Assembly: GCA_001592805.2 (NCBI GenBank)
Contig: CP051143.1
Coordinates: forward strand, 2,666,001-2,730,000
Direction: 5' to 3'
From: Peltaster fructicola
Taxonomy: Eukaryota > Ascomycota > Dothideomycetes
Length of the DNA: 64,000 nt
Shown here: one piece after another, positions 33,848 to 44,797 of the stretch
Layout of the letters: each line of letters opens with the position of its first letter
Position numbering within the stretch: the first letter of the stretch is position 1
The notes under the pieces: generated by a model
The model's input: the letters and a program-made list of their open reading frames with translations, nothing else
What the model was told of the DNA's origin: nothing
The model's database searches: none
Made by a program: the position numbers and the translations under genes

Positions 33848-36800
33848 ATGAAGTTCGCCAAGGAGCTCGACGAGAACGCGGTGCCCGAGTGGAAGAGCCA
33901 GTATCTCAACTACAAGATTGCGAAGAAGAAGCTCAAAGCTGTCGAGAGAGCGCTGCGTAGTGCAGACAAGACTCCCAATACGCTCCCTACACCTTTCTCG
34001 AGCTCCCTACGGGACGCACCTGTCTTTTCCTTCCTTCAGCGAAAGCCTGACGACAACACGAACGACTCTCCTCTCCGACTTACGCGATCACGAAGTGAGG
34101 CCTCGAATGCTCGACCTAGCAATGAATCAGTCGCGCGTTCTACACCAAGACCTATACCCGTGAACGAGAGGAGTCCACTGAGACAGGCGGAAGATGTGAC
34201 TACTAAGAGTGGACAGCCCATGAGGAGGTATGGAAGCATCATTGGCACACCTCCGGAACATGATGATCTTACCATGACACGATCGAATCAAGTCAAGCCT
34301 GTATCGCTGCTCGAGCTTCCTGGTGCTGCTTTGGACCCGAACAAGCCAAAGCACGTCCAGCCGCAGGACGACCCAGAGTATGATCGACCTCTGAGTCCTG
34401 GATCACCGCACATTCCTCCGGCTTCACAATTGGCGCATACCGGTAATGCCTACAAGGTGACAAAGCCGCAAGATCACCCTAATGCCCTCGCAGCACCACG
34501 GCTGCGACAGCTTTTTCGCAAGGACAGGACAAGCTCCATGCCAAGCGACTCTCGACCGTTTGTTAAGCGCATGTTCTCCATATCTGGCCCTGTGACGAAA
34601 CCACGGAACCAAGATGTAGCATTGGAGGCTTATCGCGAGGTCGACTTCCGCACCGAAGAGTTCTTCTTATACCTGGACAAGCAGCTTGAAAAGGTCGAGT
34701 CATTCTACTCAGCGAAAGAGACAGAAGCTACTGAAAGGCTGCTGGCTATACGTGAGCAGCTACACATACTAAGAGACCGTCGTTGGCAAGAGATTGTCGC
34801 CCATGAGGAACGTCAGCGTGCTGAGAGAGGGCCGTCGACCAGGACATCAGCAGAAGTCAATCCTAAGGATCGACGGTTGTCGAGCTGGATGGCACCTGTG
34901 GATAACGCTGTCACACATATGGATAATGCCTGGGACAGGGTGAGAGGGTCGTACGTCGGCAAGACATCACGCCGCATGGAAGAGCTCGCCAGTCCCATCA
35001 TACCAAGCAGCTTCAAGCCAGAGGACCTCCAAGACTATGTTCGACGTCCTATCTCGAAAGACGTGCCTTATCGGATCGCTAAGCGGAAGCTGAAGATGGC
35101 GCTTGCAGAGTTCTATCGTGCTCTGGAGCTGCTGAAGAGCTATTCTCTGCTCAATAGGACAGCCTTTCGCAAGATTAACAAGAAGTACGACAAGACTGTC
35201 AATGCCCACCCTCCTATGCGTTATATGGAGAAGGTCAACAAGAGCCACTTCGTCAACTCGGATGTGGTTGATGGCCAATTGCACGCTGTTGAAGATCTGT
35301 ATGCTCGCTACTTTGAGCGTGGAAACCACAAGGTAGCCGTCACCAAGCTGCGCTCAAAGATCGCCAGAGCAGAAGACTACACTGGCTCGATATGGCGGCA
35401 AGGAGTGCTTCTAGCTGCTGGAAGCGTCTTCGCTGTGGAAGGCCTGGTGTATGGCATCCTGGACCTCTACCAAGGAGACAATGAGTATGAGTTCCAACGT
35501 GCGAGCTATCTGCTGCAGCTCTATGCTGGGTACTTTTTCATCGTCTTACTGTCCGCCTTCTTCGTTCTGGACGCACGCATCTTCGAGAAGAACAAGGTCA
35601 ACTACCAGTTTGTGTTTGAGTTCGTTCGTCCCATCAACTGGAGACAGCTGAGCGAGGTGAGTCTGTCAATTCAGTATGATTTCTCTTCACTGACTTTGCC
35701 AGATTCCCGCCTACTTCTTCTTTCTTCTCGGCCTGTTCATGTGGCTCAATTTCAAGCATTTTGGTGGCGACACCATGTATATCTACTGGCCGGTCATCCT
35801 TATAGGACTGTCAGCCATCCTTCTATTCGCACCGCCACCATTCTTCTATCCCAAGTCTCGCTCTTGGCTACTATACACTAACTGGCGACTATTCTTATCG
35901 GGACTATACCCTGTCGAGTTCCGCGACTTCTTCTTTGGCGACATGTTCTGCTCCTTGACCTACTCGCTCGGTAACATTGAGCTCTTCTTCTGCCTATACG
36001 CTCAGCACTGGAACGATGTGGCTACCTGCAATTCGACACACTCACGCCTCTTGGGCTTCTTCTCGACGCTTCCAGGCATCTTTCGTGCCTTGCAGTGTCT
36101 GAGACGTTACTGGGATACAAGAAACGTCTTCCCGCATTTGGTCAACTGTGGCAAGTACACTTTCACAATACTATACTATATGAGCTTGAGCCTCTATCGA
36201 ATTGATGACACGACGGAGTTTCAGGCCTTGTTCATCGTCTTTGCGACTATCAATGCTGTGTATTGCAGTATCTGGGATATCCTTATGGACTGGAGTCTGC
36301 TGGACCTTGAATCGAAGAACTTCCTCTTGCGAGACACCTTGGCGTACAAGCAAAAGTGGTACTACTACGCTGCCATGCCAATCGATGTCATGCTGCGATT
36401 CAACTGGATCTTCTACGCTATATTCGCAGCGGATGTCGGTCATGCTTCAGTGGTGTCATTTTGCGTAGCACTATCAGAGGTCTGTCGTCGTGGTATCTGG
36501 GTCATCTTCCGAGTCGAAAACGAGCACTGCACCAACGTGAGGAGGGCGAGAGCAAGCAGGGACGTGCCCTTACCATATCCTGTGTCTCCCTCTACAGAAT
36601 CAGTCGACAAGTCACCGGAAGCGCAGGAGGCTAGACGGCAAGGCATTCGTCTGGATCACGAAGAGTCTGCTCCGAGCGCGCAGTCAACAGCCTCAGGAGC
36701 CGATCCTGAGCAAGGCACCGCGCAGACACCATCCTCTCTACGACGGAGAGGTACTTTTGCCGCCGACTCACCTGTCATGCGTACGCTCAGAAGAGTCGGA

Positions 36801-37073
36801 TCGACGATCGCGTCGGCGCATGCGCAGGACTACGAAAGGAAGCGAAAGCCAGATAACACAGCTGCTGCTGACTCGGATGCTAGTAGTGATAGCGATGATG
36901 ACCTGAAGAAGAAGCCGGATCCAAAGAAGCATCGCGATACAGCCAGAGAACGACAGCGTGAGTTTGAAGAGCTGCCTGAGGAGGATGCTCTGCAAGAGTC
37001 GCCGGATGAGGTCAGAAATCGGCGTGATATTGCAGCAGCTGAAGATGCTGTCGGGCTTGCCAGAGGTAGGTGA
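33848..37073 (+). CDS. SYG1: SPX-EXS phosphate exporter, Syg1/XPR1 family
   Basis: Two exons (33848-35656 and 35703-37073) give 1,059 residues. The N-terminal SPX domain starts MKFAKELDENAVPEWKSQYL with the lysine-rich YKIAKKKLK helix, resumes after a 200-residue Ser/Pro insert, and ends with LNRTAFRKINKKYDK, the basic inositol-pyrophosphate binding helix. Membrane helices follow (GVLLAAGSVFAVEGLVYGIL, YAGYFFIVLLSAFFVLDARI, FFFLLGLFMWLNF). The EXS domain includes YPVEFRDFFFGDMFCSLTYS, FRALQCLRRYWDTRN and LPYPVS after a WVIFRVENEHCTNV motif. The family exports phosphate under SPX control. The acidic, disordered tail has a DSDASSDSDDD patch. It is convergent with the DAO gene, 58 bp apart. Confidence 0.93.
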
Positions 37074-37131
37074 TCGTCGAGGGTGCCCTCTGGATAGTTT
37101 CGATGCTGTCAGTGTCTCTACTGGCAGTGGG

Positions 37132-38514
37132 TTACCTACTCCCGAACTGTGCTTCGCCAGGAGCTCGCAAATCTTTGCGTCCTGTGAATCTTACTTGCAT
37201 ACGGTCCTTTGTGATGAGCATTGATCGTGGCAGCCAGTCTGGTACATCGCCATTCATCATGTGCACCAGCGCTTCTGCAAGCTTGAGACATAACACCATG
37301 CCATGGCCATTGAACCCAGCGCTGATATAGATGCCTTGCATATCTGGTACAGCTCCAACGTATGGAAGACCATCTGCTGTTGCGCCCATGATCCCAGACC
37401 ATTCTTTTGTACCTGCAGTGTCGTCCTCTCCCCACTTGTCGGAGAAGCATCTCTTTGTGCAGTGTCGCAGGTAATCTGTGATGGTTGGCTCAAGCGTGCT
37501 GTCGTCTGTGTTGCCGTAACGTGAAGCGCCAGACCGCGGCAGCTTGTGAATACCGCCTCCTATGATGATGTCTCCTTGTCCAACTGTACCTGGTGGCCTT
37601 GTGATCATGTATTCGTAGCCTGTCTTGTATATGAAGGAGTAGGTTCTTGGCAATACTGGTAGACAAAGTCCTGGGCGCTGAGCCACGATCTGACCGTGGA
37701 GCGGCACTATGAGGCCTTGCATCTGAGGTAAGAGTCTTGCTGTGTAGCCATTAGTTGCTATGATTACCTTGGCAGCTGTAATGTCTCCACGAGGAGTGGT
37801 TACTGTCCAGTCTGAGTCAGTTTTGGTAAGATTTGTCACAGATGTCCTTGTCTGCAGATTCAAGCCTCTGCTCAGAGCGAGTCTCAGCATACCAATGACG
37901 AAAGCGTAGGCACTCAAGCTGCCAGCAGCATATTGAAAGCTGCCGACAGCTCCAGGAGTGTAGAGGTAGTGATGAGTGTCTGTAGCATCCCAGATACGGT
38001 AATGAGCTGCTGGGTCGCCGGGCATTGTTTGTATCATCCTCGCAATCGCCTGCTTTCCGGAATCGAATTGCTTCTGATCGTAGACGACATCTACAGTGTC
38101 GCATTCCACGCTGGCACAATCGATTGCATAATCTCGCGCGAGGGCATGTGTCAGCTTGATGTTGGCGTGTTCCAGCCTGGCGATCTTGATAGCCTCATCG
38201 AGGCCATACTCACGCTCATGATCGAGGAAGCTGCGATATGAAGCTGCTTTGGTGTGTCCGCCGTTACGGCCAGTAGCACCACTGCATGTCTGACGAGCCT
38301 CCAGTAAGACGACGCTCGCTTCCGGCTGTTGAAGCAGAAGGTTGTATGCAATGGATACACCACTGATGCCAGAGCCGACGATAACATAGTCTGCCAATTC
38401 AGGGAGATGGACAGTGCTCCTGTGATCTGCCAGATCTGAAGGAGGGTCCTGCCAGTATGATATAGTCGGTGATGGGTGAGGAAGCGAGACGGATAATTGC
38501 GCACGTTCATCCAT
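37132..38514 (-). CDS. FAD-dependent amine/amino-acid oxidase (DAO family)
   Basis: A 460-residue single-exon flavoprotein. The dinucleotide-binding motif is YVIVGSGISGVSIAYNLL (about residue 43) with the acidic end VVLLEARQTCSGATGRNGGH, a phrase typical of fungal DAO-type oxidases of the gamma-glutamylputrescine or sarcosine oxidase branch. Further landmarks are AAKVIIATNGYTARLLPQMQ, EWSGIMGATADGLPYVGAVP and GIYISAGFNGHGMVLCLKLA, which build the second half of the FAD site. There is no signal peptide; the last residues are GEAQFGSR, so a peroxisomal PTS1 is not convincing. Substrate cannot be deduced. Confidence 0.88.
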   Translation of the reverse strand: MDERAQLSVSLPHPSPTISYWQDPPSDLADHRSTVHLPELADYVIVGSGISGVSIAYNLLLQQPEASVVLLEARQTCSGATGRNGGHTKAASYRSFLDHEREYGLDEAIKIARLEHANIKLTHALARDYAIDCASVECDTVDVVYDQKQFDSGKQAIARMIQTMPGDPAAHYRIWDATDTHHYLYTPGAVGSFQYAAGSLSAYAFVIGMLRLALSRGLNLQTRTSVTNLTKTDSDWTVTTPRGDITAAKVIIATNGYTARLLPQMQGLIVPLHGQIVAQRPGLCLPVLPRTYSFIYKTGYEYMITRPPGTVGQGDIIIGGGIHKLPRSGASRYGNTDDSTLEPTITDYLRHCTKRCFSDKWGEDDTAGTKEWSGIMGATADGLPYVGAVPDMQGIYISAGFNGHGMVLCLKLAEALVHMMNGDVPDWLPRSMLITKDRMQVRFTGRKDLRAPGEAQFGSR

Positions 38515-38935
38515 GTTCTTTGCTGATGACGTTTAGATGTAGGGCTACATGTACTTGCTACATGTATTCTGGCAGCTCGGTTGGAGATATCGTCTGCTCG
38601 CTGCAGTGCCTACGATGCCATAGCCACAGAAGAACAGCTATCGCAAGTCTGATATTGTGCTGCCTGGCGACACTCTCTTCACTCGCGGCGCAGCAAGATA
38701 GTCGATCCAGGCATCAACTTTAGCATTGGATCCTTTGAGTGGCAACCAATCATAATTCGTGTTTATGGTTCACCTCCTCATCAGCCTCATCAGTAATCAG
38801 CCATTGGAGTGGTCGCATCTCAAGGATAAAGAGCATCGTGAGTCCTTCTTAACTTGACAACATTCTCAGCCGACAATCGACAGCGATCTCATCCATCAGT
38901 GCGCGCGACACACCACCCCGACATCCTGCTGCATC
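38515..38935. promoter_or_regulatory. divergent promoter region, DAO oxidase / MGCCC protein
   Basis: About 420 bp between two divergent starts. It contains no supported gene. The leader before 38936 is rich in ACA/CAC runs. No specific element could be assigned. Confidence 0.4.
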
Positions 38936-40002
38936 ATGGGTTGCTGCTGTAGTAGTTGTAAAGTACCGGACATAGAGTGCAGTCTCGACAGACCAGAGCT
39001 GAAGCAAAAGCGACTTGGCAGACCAGACGTATCACAGCCGTCTGGAACACCGAGAGCACCTGCTGCACCACAGATGCTAGGAGCATCCAGGCAATCAGAG
39101 CGACCATCAGCACAGCAGCCGCCACAATCAGCACGCCGAGACTCTGATGTATCTCTTCCCACCGAGCAGCCACCGCCATATGATAGCAATGCGGTTCAGA
39201 AAGACACTCGGCGATCTAGTGTCTTCGGCTCGCGCGAGACTCTCGATCCTGTGCAGTCCTCGTCATCCCAGCCACCTCGAGAGCTACCATATGTCATCCC
39301 ATGTGAGTCTGTCGTCGATGTGCGAGCATCGAGCTGATCGATACAGTGACGTCTGCAGGAGCAGGCACAAGCTCTGAAGAGTCTCTTGCTGCGGCATATG
39401 CGCCAGACTTGCAGAGTCTGGGTGTTCCTCCAGCGCAGTACATGGCGTTCCTGGCTGGTCTTGATACTGGTCTTTTCGCAAGTCCGACAGCACAGCCTGG
39501 CAGTGTATCAGCATACATCCACTCCATGTTCCAGGACCATGACAATGCCAGCTCGTCGCAGGTCACCTGGCACACCAGCACAACAGCTGGATCCATTAAT
39601 CGATCTCAAGCATATGTCTCTGCAAAGAACGCTGAGCTCTTCCATGGAGTATCGCTGCATGTTGAAGTGCTGGGCACTGCTGACATGAAGCGCCAAATTG
39701 ATACCGCTTCGGAAGCGTCCTTGTTGAAGATTAAAGGAGACAGGAAGCTTGACGGCATCGAGGCAAAGCGATCCAAAGAGGCTCTGAAGCTTGAGCAGAA
39801 GCTGCTGACCAGCAAGACGCTTGAGAAGCAGCAGAAAGCCATGCGAAAGTTCCTCGAGAAGGACGACAAGTACAACCGCAAGGCGCTGAAAGCCATCTCG
39901 AAGGCCGAGAGGAGAATCGACGAGGATGCTCAGTCGTCTGTGTCTGAGGAAGCGAACGACGACGGCATGTACTGGCTGTTGGTTACTCGTTATGAGGGAT
40001 GA
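38936..40002 (+). CDS. MGCCC protein, predicted lipidated, function unknown
   Basis: Two exons (38936-39302 and 39347-40002, 44-nt intron) give 340 residues. The start MGCCCSSCK combines an N-myristoylation glycine with three consecutive cysteines for palmitoylation, so stable membrane attachment is predicted. Residues 20-120 are Pro/Ser/Gln-rich and disordered (PPQSARRDSD, EQPPPYDSN, a possible PPxY motif). The C-terminal half is helical: AAAYAPDLQSLGVPPAQYMA, VSLHVEVLGTADMKRQID, then a long Lys/Glu-rich coiled-coil-like segment from KIKGDRKLDGIEAKRS to KAISKAERRIDEDAQ. I do not recognise a named family. It is the second dual-lipidation-type protein in the window after the one at 6303, but the two share nothing beyond the N-terminus. 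Confidence 0.7.
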
Positions 40003-40769
40003 AGACAGCTTTATGCCCGCCGTCAGACGGTCGTGAGGGATTGCAGTTCCGTTCGACCATTGAACGATTGCAGAAGGTGAGGGCAGCTCCATTTGGCTAC
40101 GGAAGGGTCGTGAGGGACGGTTGAAGGTCTCTCGCTGCAGCATCCCGAGAGTGATCATTGCAATCTGGACATGGACACATTGACAAAGAGCGTATACCTC
40201 CGGAGATCTGATGTGCAGGGAGTCCTCCTAAGTCCTCAGTCGCAGTCTTCCACTTCCCGTTGTGGACGGTCATGTTGGATGCAACGTGAGATCCTTCCCG
40301 GTCCTGCAGCGATCGCAACCCAAGGAGATTACTAGGCAGGTGTTCTCCTTCGACCAGTCTTGGGACGTGCGCTCTCAACTAGGGCTCGCCAACCACAGGT
40401 GTTGAGCAGATGTCTCCAGAGCAGAGACACTGCTACAGTGAGTGCTGCAAGCTCGCCACCTCGGGGATGTACGATCGTCGCGCACGAATCGCTCCAATTC
40501 AGTCTCGAGGTGGCTGCATTCCATCCAGCTCACCGTTTGCGAGATATCCTGCCCATGCTTTCTGCATGCGCTCGAGGTGATCACAGTTGTTTCGCCTACT
40601 GTATCACGAATGAGGTCGTCAATGAAGCTCTGCTGCAGGCATGTGAGGACGGCATAACGATGCAGGAAGTGAACAAGCACGTGTGAAAAGCTTGGCCTGA
40701 CCCGCGTACTTGCCAAAAACAGGTGAAAATCAACCTCACTTTCACATGCTGCCATGGCGACAGACCGTC
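40003..40769. other. intergenic region upstream of the SRA gene
   Basis: About 770 bp without a supported gene. Near 40030-40120 the phrase GGTCGTGAGGGA recurs twice (about 40029 and 40108). Frames here lack conserved content. Confidence 0.45.
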
Positions 40770-40776
40770 TATATAA
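40770..40776 (+). promoter_or_regulatory. TATA box of the SRA/YDG gene
   Basis: TATATAA lies 118 bp before the start codon. It is followed by a strongly CT-rich leader (about 40782-40870) with many TTC/CAC runs, the classical layout of a well-expressed or inducible fungal promoter. Confidence 0.55.
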
Positions 40777-40887
40777 TCTGCGTTCCTTTCCACTTTCCAT
40801 TCATCCTCTACATCCACATCTTCTTCAACATTCACAACTCTTCTAAGACTCTCCAACTTCAACCACAAATACCATAACAAAGCGCAG

Positions 40888-42036
40888 ATGGCTTCAATCG
40901 ATGCCATTAATGCCAACATTGAGTACCTGGCTGCCTTCGAGAGACAGCGCGATCACATCAGAGCAGAGGCACATCAATGCCTTCGACCGCTATGTGTTCA
41001 ACTACTCAGGCATAGAAGATGCGATCCCGAGCGACTCGCACGACTTGACAAGTTTCTTGACTGGCTAGCCGAAGAGGCTACAATCTCGCCAACACTAGCA
41101 CGAGAGACTCGACTCGGCGACCTGCTTCGACTCATATACGAGCCAGGACAGCGCTGGCGTTTTCCAGAAGAGCAGCAACGTCGTGCTCAAGAGCTACATC
41201 AACGATGGAGCGCAAGCCAATGGGGACAGGCTGAGGAAGATGCGCGCAGATCACAGGTTGTCGCCGCAGTAGCTACTAGGGATCAAGCAGCTCCAAGAGT
41301 GGTCTACAGCTTCGATGACCCTGAGGAGGAAGATACTTCGAGGCGAAGTAACAGGACAACGACGACTTCAGCTCCAGCTCCGGTCCGCATCCCTGATCAA
41401 AGCCATCCTATATTCGGGCGTGAAGGCATCATGTGGGGACTTGCATTCGCCGGAAGTTCTCAAACGATACAGATCAACCCTGAGTGTCTGAGGAAGGACT
41501 TTAGAGTGTTTGGTCATAATGGCTTGACAATTGGGCGCTGGTGGCCACGACAGCTCGCTGCGCTTGTCCATGGTGCTCACGGTAGCAGCCAAGGCGGGAT
41601 TGCAGGAACTCAGAATACAGGAGCGTATTCGATTGTCGTATCTGGTACCTACGATGGGCTCGATCGCGACGAGGGCAATACTCTCTATTACAGTGGCTCC
41701 AACAGCCACAACAATAGGGATCAAAACAGTCCTCCACCATCCACCACACGCACATTGGCCTTGAAAGCATCGATCGGTAGCCAGCAGCCGGTTCGCGTAC
41801 TCCGATCAGCATCAGGCGAGAGCAGGTACTGTCCAATGGTCGGTTTACGATATGACGGCCTATATCGTGTGGTGAGCTGCAACAACAAGAAGAATGCGTA
41901 TGGCGGTATATACGAACAGTTCAAGCTTGAGCGTCTTGAAGGACAAGAGCCACTGAGCTCAATAACCACGCCGACCGACCTACAGGTCCGCGACTTTGGA
42001 AGGATCAACCTGGGATATAGATCGAGGAATGCTTGA
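40888..42036 (+). CDS. SRA-YDG domain protein (putative modified-cytosine reader)
   Basis: A 382-residue single-exon protein. Residues about 170-365 form an SRA/YDG domain: HPIFGREGIMWG, the GGIAGTQNTGAYSIVVSGTY then DGLDRDEGNTLYYSGSNSHN core, QPVRVLRS, and DGLYRVVSCNNKKNAYGGIY ahead of FKLERLEGQEP. SRA domains flip and read 5-methylcytosine or hydroxymethylcytosine in DNA in UHRF1, SUVH proteins and bacterial McrBC-like enzymes. No RING, SET or nuclease is attached. Residues 50-115 (ISPTLARETRLGDLLRLIYE then AQELHQRWSA) resemble a TFIIS N-terminal/LEDGF-like helical bundle; this second match is weaker and my inference. The linker is Arg/Thr-rich. Confidence 0.85.
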   Translation: MASIDAINANIEYLAAFERQRDHIRAEAHQCLRPLCVQLLRHRRCDPERLARLDKFLDWLAEEATISPTLARETRLGDLLRLIYEPGQRWRFPEEQQRRAQELHQRWSASQWGQAEEDARRSQVVAAVATRDQAAPRVVYSFDDPEEEDTSRRSNRTTTTSAPAPVRIPDQSHPIFGREGIMWGLAFAGSSQTIQINPECLRKDFRVFGHNGLTIGRWWPRQLAALVHGAHGSSQGGIAGTQNTGAYSIVVSGTYDGLDRDEGNTLYYSGSNSHNNRDQNSPPPSTTRTLALKASIGSQQPVRVLRSASGESRYCPMVGLRYDGLYRVVSCNNKKNAYGGIYEQFKLERLEGQEPLSSITTPTDLQVRDFGRINLGYRSRNA

Positions 42037-42542
42037 GACGCTGCTCGTCTATTTCCTTGAGTTGTGAAAGGGCTGCAAGGGTCCGTACTGAGATAGAACT
42101 ACTGTGATCCAGTATACACTTCTGCATGCATGGAACGATCCGGATACCATACAGCGACTACAAGGGTGTGAACGACATGAACGGGATTAGAATAATACTA
42201 GCATATATGAGTATGCTGCATCCATTCTGCACATTTACCACTTCTATGTGACTCGATAGGTCTCTGACTTCACTCTTGGGCATACCAAGATCATGCCCAG
42301 CGACTAGCTCCAAGACCTCTTCGTAAGACACTATAGCTGAATGCACCCGAGGCACTTGCAACTGGCGACGAGACACCGTTCTTGCTGAATGATGATGCAC
42401 CAAAGTCGAAACCTCTCGTTACGCTCCCACTCAATGAGGGAAGTCCTCTCATGGCACGAGGTTCTCTGGGCGGCTTTGAAGGTTTTGCAACCACGCGATC
42501 GTGCATATGGACATTGCCCTGTGGACGTCGTCGCATACTCTC
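42037..42542. other. convergent 3' region between the SRA gene and Gle1
   Basis: About 500 bp. An open frame on the minus strand (42291-42536, 81 codons from MRRRPQGNV) follows the Gle1 stop in another frame. It has no recognisable content, so I leave it uncalled. No other structure was seen. Confidence 0.45.
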
Positions 42543-44312
42543 CTAAAGGTACAGATCGACAGTCTTCTCAAGGACCTTGCTCATGCCATCGAGTGCCAGG
42601 ACATTGGCGTCCATCTTGTTTGTGGCTTGCTGTGGCCAATCCTTGAAGACGACTCGCATCACTGATAAGGCAGCACTGCCGAAGAATTGGACGAATCGTG
42701 TGATAGAATGCTCAATAGCATTCCGTATGACAACATAGTGTGTCGGCGTCCTATCCATAGGTGGTGTAGAAATGATCCTAGCCAGCGATGTCCAGTACAT
42801 TCGGCTTGGTGCAGGATTGCGATTCTTGCTTCGTGAGAAGTCTCGCAGGGTGATAGCTGCGAAACCAGCAGCAAGACCAGCCTGGAAGCTAAGATGCTCG
42901 TCTGTTGGGACGAATGTACCTTTTGTAGGATCGGTGAAGTCCTTTTCATAACGCCATCCAAGCCGTTGCTTTCCGAGTGCACTCTTCTCGTTGCCGTTGA
43001 TGCCGAATAAGACTGGACAAACCTTGTGGTACTTCGCCCACAGTACGTCAATGAGACTGTGATCGTTGAAGTGATATGCTGAGTTCGAGAAGATTTGAGC
43101 CACGAGCACGCCATATGGCTCTGCTGCTTTGGCATCTCGACTGACCTGGTCAGTGAAGCGGAGAATGGTGTATTTGGCGAAGTAGTTCAGCAAGAAGAGG
43201 AGCATGGCTGGGTATTGGCCTTCGGAGGTGGATTCAACGATGAAGGGCGTCGGTGACAGCGATATTTGCTGCATCTGGGCGGCTTCTCTGAGTACGGCAT
43301 TGATGTCTGCTGTTGGTTTGACGTTTTTCGTCTTGTCGACAGCGTTTACTATACTGAGTGACTTCTGGATGACTCGTCTCATGTCGCCAAGTTTGTTCTT
43401 GAGACCCTGTTTGCCTGCTTCTTCGAGGACCCATTTGCGCATCTCCTTCAATCGTTTGTGAAGCTGCATGTACCGATTGTGTTCAGCCTCACGCTGCTCT
43501 GGTGAAGAAGAGATTCCTTGGACCGTGAGGGCAGACAACGAACCGCTGTTGACCGTTGATACTAGAGGTGTCTGTGCTGCGTTGTCTTTGGCTCGCTCAA
43601 CTGCATCGTTAGGTGCCTTGGTTGCGTCTTCCCGAGCCTGCTGATCGGCTTCTCGTCCATCGCGCTTCTGCTGCTCTCTCGCCTGCCGGTTGTCTTGCTC
43701 TTGCTGCTCCCTCGCAGCTTGCTCTCGCTTCTTTGCCGCATCGGCCTGAAGCTCTCGTCGTTGAATCTCCTGTTTGCGAGCTTCATCTTGTTGTCTGGCC
43801 CGCTCCTCTTGACGCTGTCGCATCAGCGTTGCCGCATCTTGTTGTCTGGCCTCCTCTTCTTGACGCTGTTGTATCAACCTCGCCTCAGCCACACGCTTCA
43901 CCCGCTCTGCCTCCTTCTTCTTCCGATCAAGCTCATCTTGCTCAGCGTTCTTGCGGACCTCTTCAAGCTTGATCCGCTCCTCATCCTCTCGTCGTCTACG
44001 TTCGCGTTCGATCTCCAGCTCAACTCGAAGGCGCGCTCGCTCAGCGTTCTCACGTACAGCCTCATGCTCTAAAAGACTCTTGCTTAGAGCTTCTCGATGT
44101 AGACGTTCTTGTTCGCCTATGTGTGCATCGAGTGATCGTGTAAAGGCTTGTGATTGAGACAAATATACTCGCCGCAAGTCTTCCGTTAGCTGTTGTACAG
44201 GACTCGCAGTCTCTTGTCGAGAGACTGGTCGATGCATGCCATTGCGCTGTCGAGGTGATTGTTGTCGATTTGAAGAACTGCTCGGCGAAGAATGACGGAA
44301 AGGTGAAGACAT
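42543..44312 (-). CDS. GLE1: mRNA export factor Gle1
   Basis: Single exon, 589 residues from the ATG at 44312 (MSSPFRHSSPSSSSNRQQSP); an in-frame codon 30 bp upstream could add ten residues, but fungal Gle1 proteins usually start at MSSPFR-like. Residues about 60-240 form a long charged coiled coil (EREARRRREDEERIKLEEV-like, QQRQEEEARQQDAATLMRQR). The C-terminal HEAT-like domain shows FPAMLLFLLNYFAK-like QYPAMLLFLLNYFAKYTILR, AEPYGVLVAQIFSN, KYHKVCPVLFGI, GWRYEKDF and SLARIISTPP. Gle1 sits on the cytoplasmic face of the nuclear pore, binds inositol hexakisphosphate and activates the DEAD-box helicase Dbp5. With Nup160 it is the second pore gene in the window. Confidence 0.92.
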   Translation of the reverse strand: MSSPFRHSSPSSSSNRQQSPRQRNGMHRPVSRQETASPVQQLTEDLRRVYLSQSQAFTRSLDAHIGEQERLHREALSKSLLEHEAVRENAERARLRVELEIERERRRREDEERIKLEEVRKNAEQDELDRKKKEAERVKRVAEARLIQQRQEEEARQQDAATLMRQRQEERARQQDEARKQEIQRRELQADAAKKREQAAREQQEQDNRQAREQQKRDGREADQQAREDATKAPNDAVERAKDNAAQTPLVSTVNSGSLSALTVQGISSSPEQREAEHNRYMQLHKRLKEMRKWVLEEAGKQGLKNKLGDMRRVIQKSLSIVNAVDKTKNVKPTADINAVLREAAQMQQISLSPTPFIVESTSEGQYPAMLLFLLNYFAKYTILRFTDQVSRDAKAAEPYGVLVAQIFSNSAYHFNDHSLIDVLWAKYHKVCPVLFGINGNEKSALGKQRLGWRYEKDFTDPTKGTFVPTDEHLSFQAGLAAGFAAITLRDFSRSKNRNPAPSRMYWTSLARIISTPPMDRTPTHYVVIRNAIEHSITRFVQFFGSAALSVMRVVFKDWPQQATNKMDANVLALDGMSKVLEKTVDLYL

Positions 44313-44797
44313 CCTGTTGTCAGAAGCAGCACTGACGCACACGTGAAGTTGGAGACAGAAGCAGCTGATTGTCCATGGTCCTCCGTACGCAAGTGAACGA
44401 GAGGCTGATCAGATCAAAGACTATGAGGTCTGAAGCATGTAGTCGCGTACTAGAAAAGCTAGCGCGCTTGGATGAACGCGTCGTGGCCAGACATCTGCCG
44501 CGTATCTTTAACTCAATCTTGGCTGGTCTGTGCCTGTCCTCATTTCGATCGTGAGGTCATCCTGATCATACTCGGTACCTCTTCTCCAAGAATACTCCCC
44601 ATCATGCGGTCATCACTTGACCGCCTTGAGGCGACTAGCTATGCCTCGCTCGCGCTGGTCTCGTGCGCTGGGCGATTACCGAAAACCTATCGAGCAAGGG
44701 CCATCGACACTACATGGCATTGGTTTATGGATCGGGACTCAATCTTTTGAGCAGACATCTTCGAACCATCACATATTCACCAAGGCTATTGAGCACT
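44313..44797. promoter_or_regulatory. divergent promoter region, Gle1 / GFA protein
   Basis: 485 bp between divergent starts. No supported gene. No distinctive motif could be assigned. Confidence 0.4.

Noticed and set aside
42291-42536. 81-codon minus-strand frame just after the Gle1 stop
   Set aside because: It lies in a different frame from Gle1, and the only possible intron would be about 34 nt. Gle1 already ends normally, and the frame has no recognisable content.
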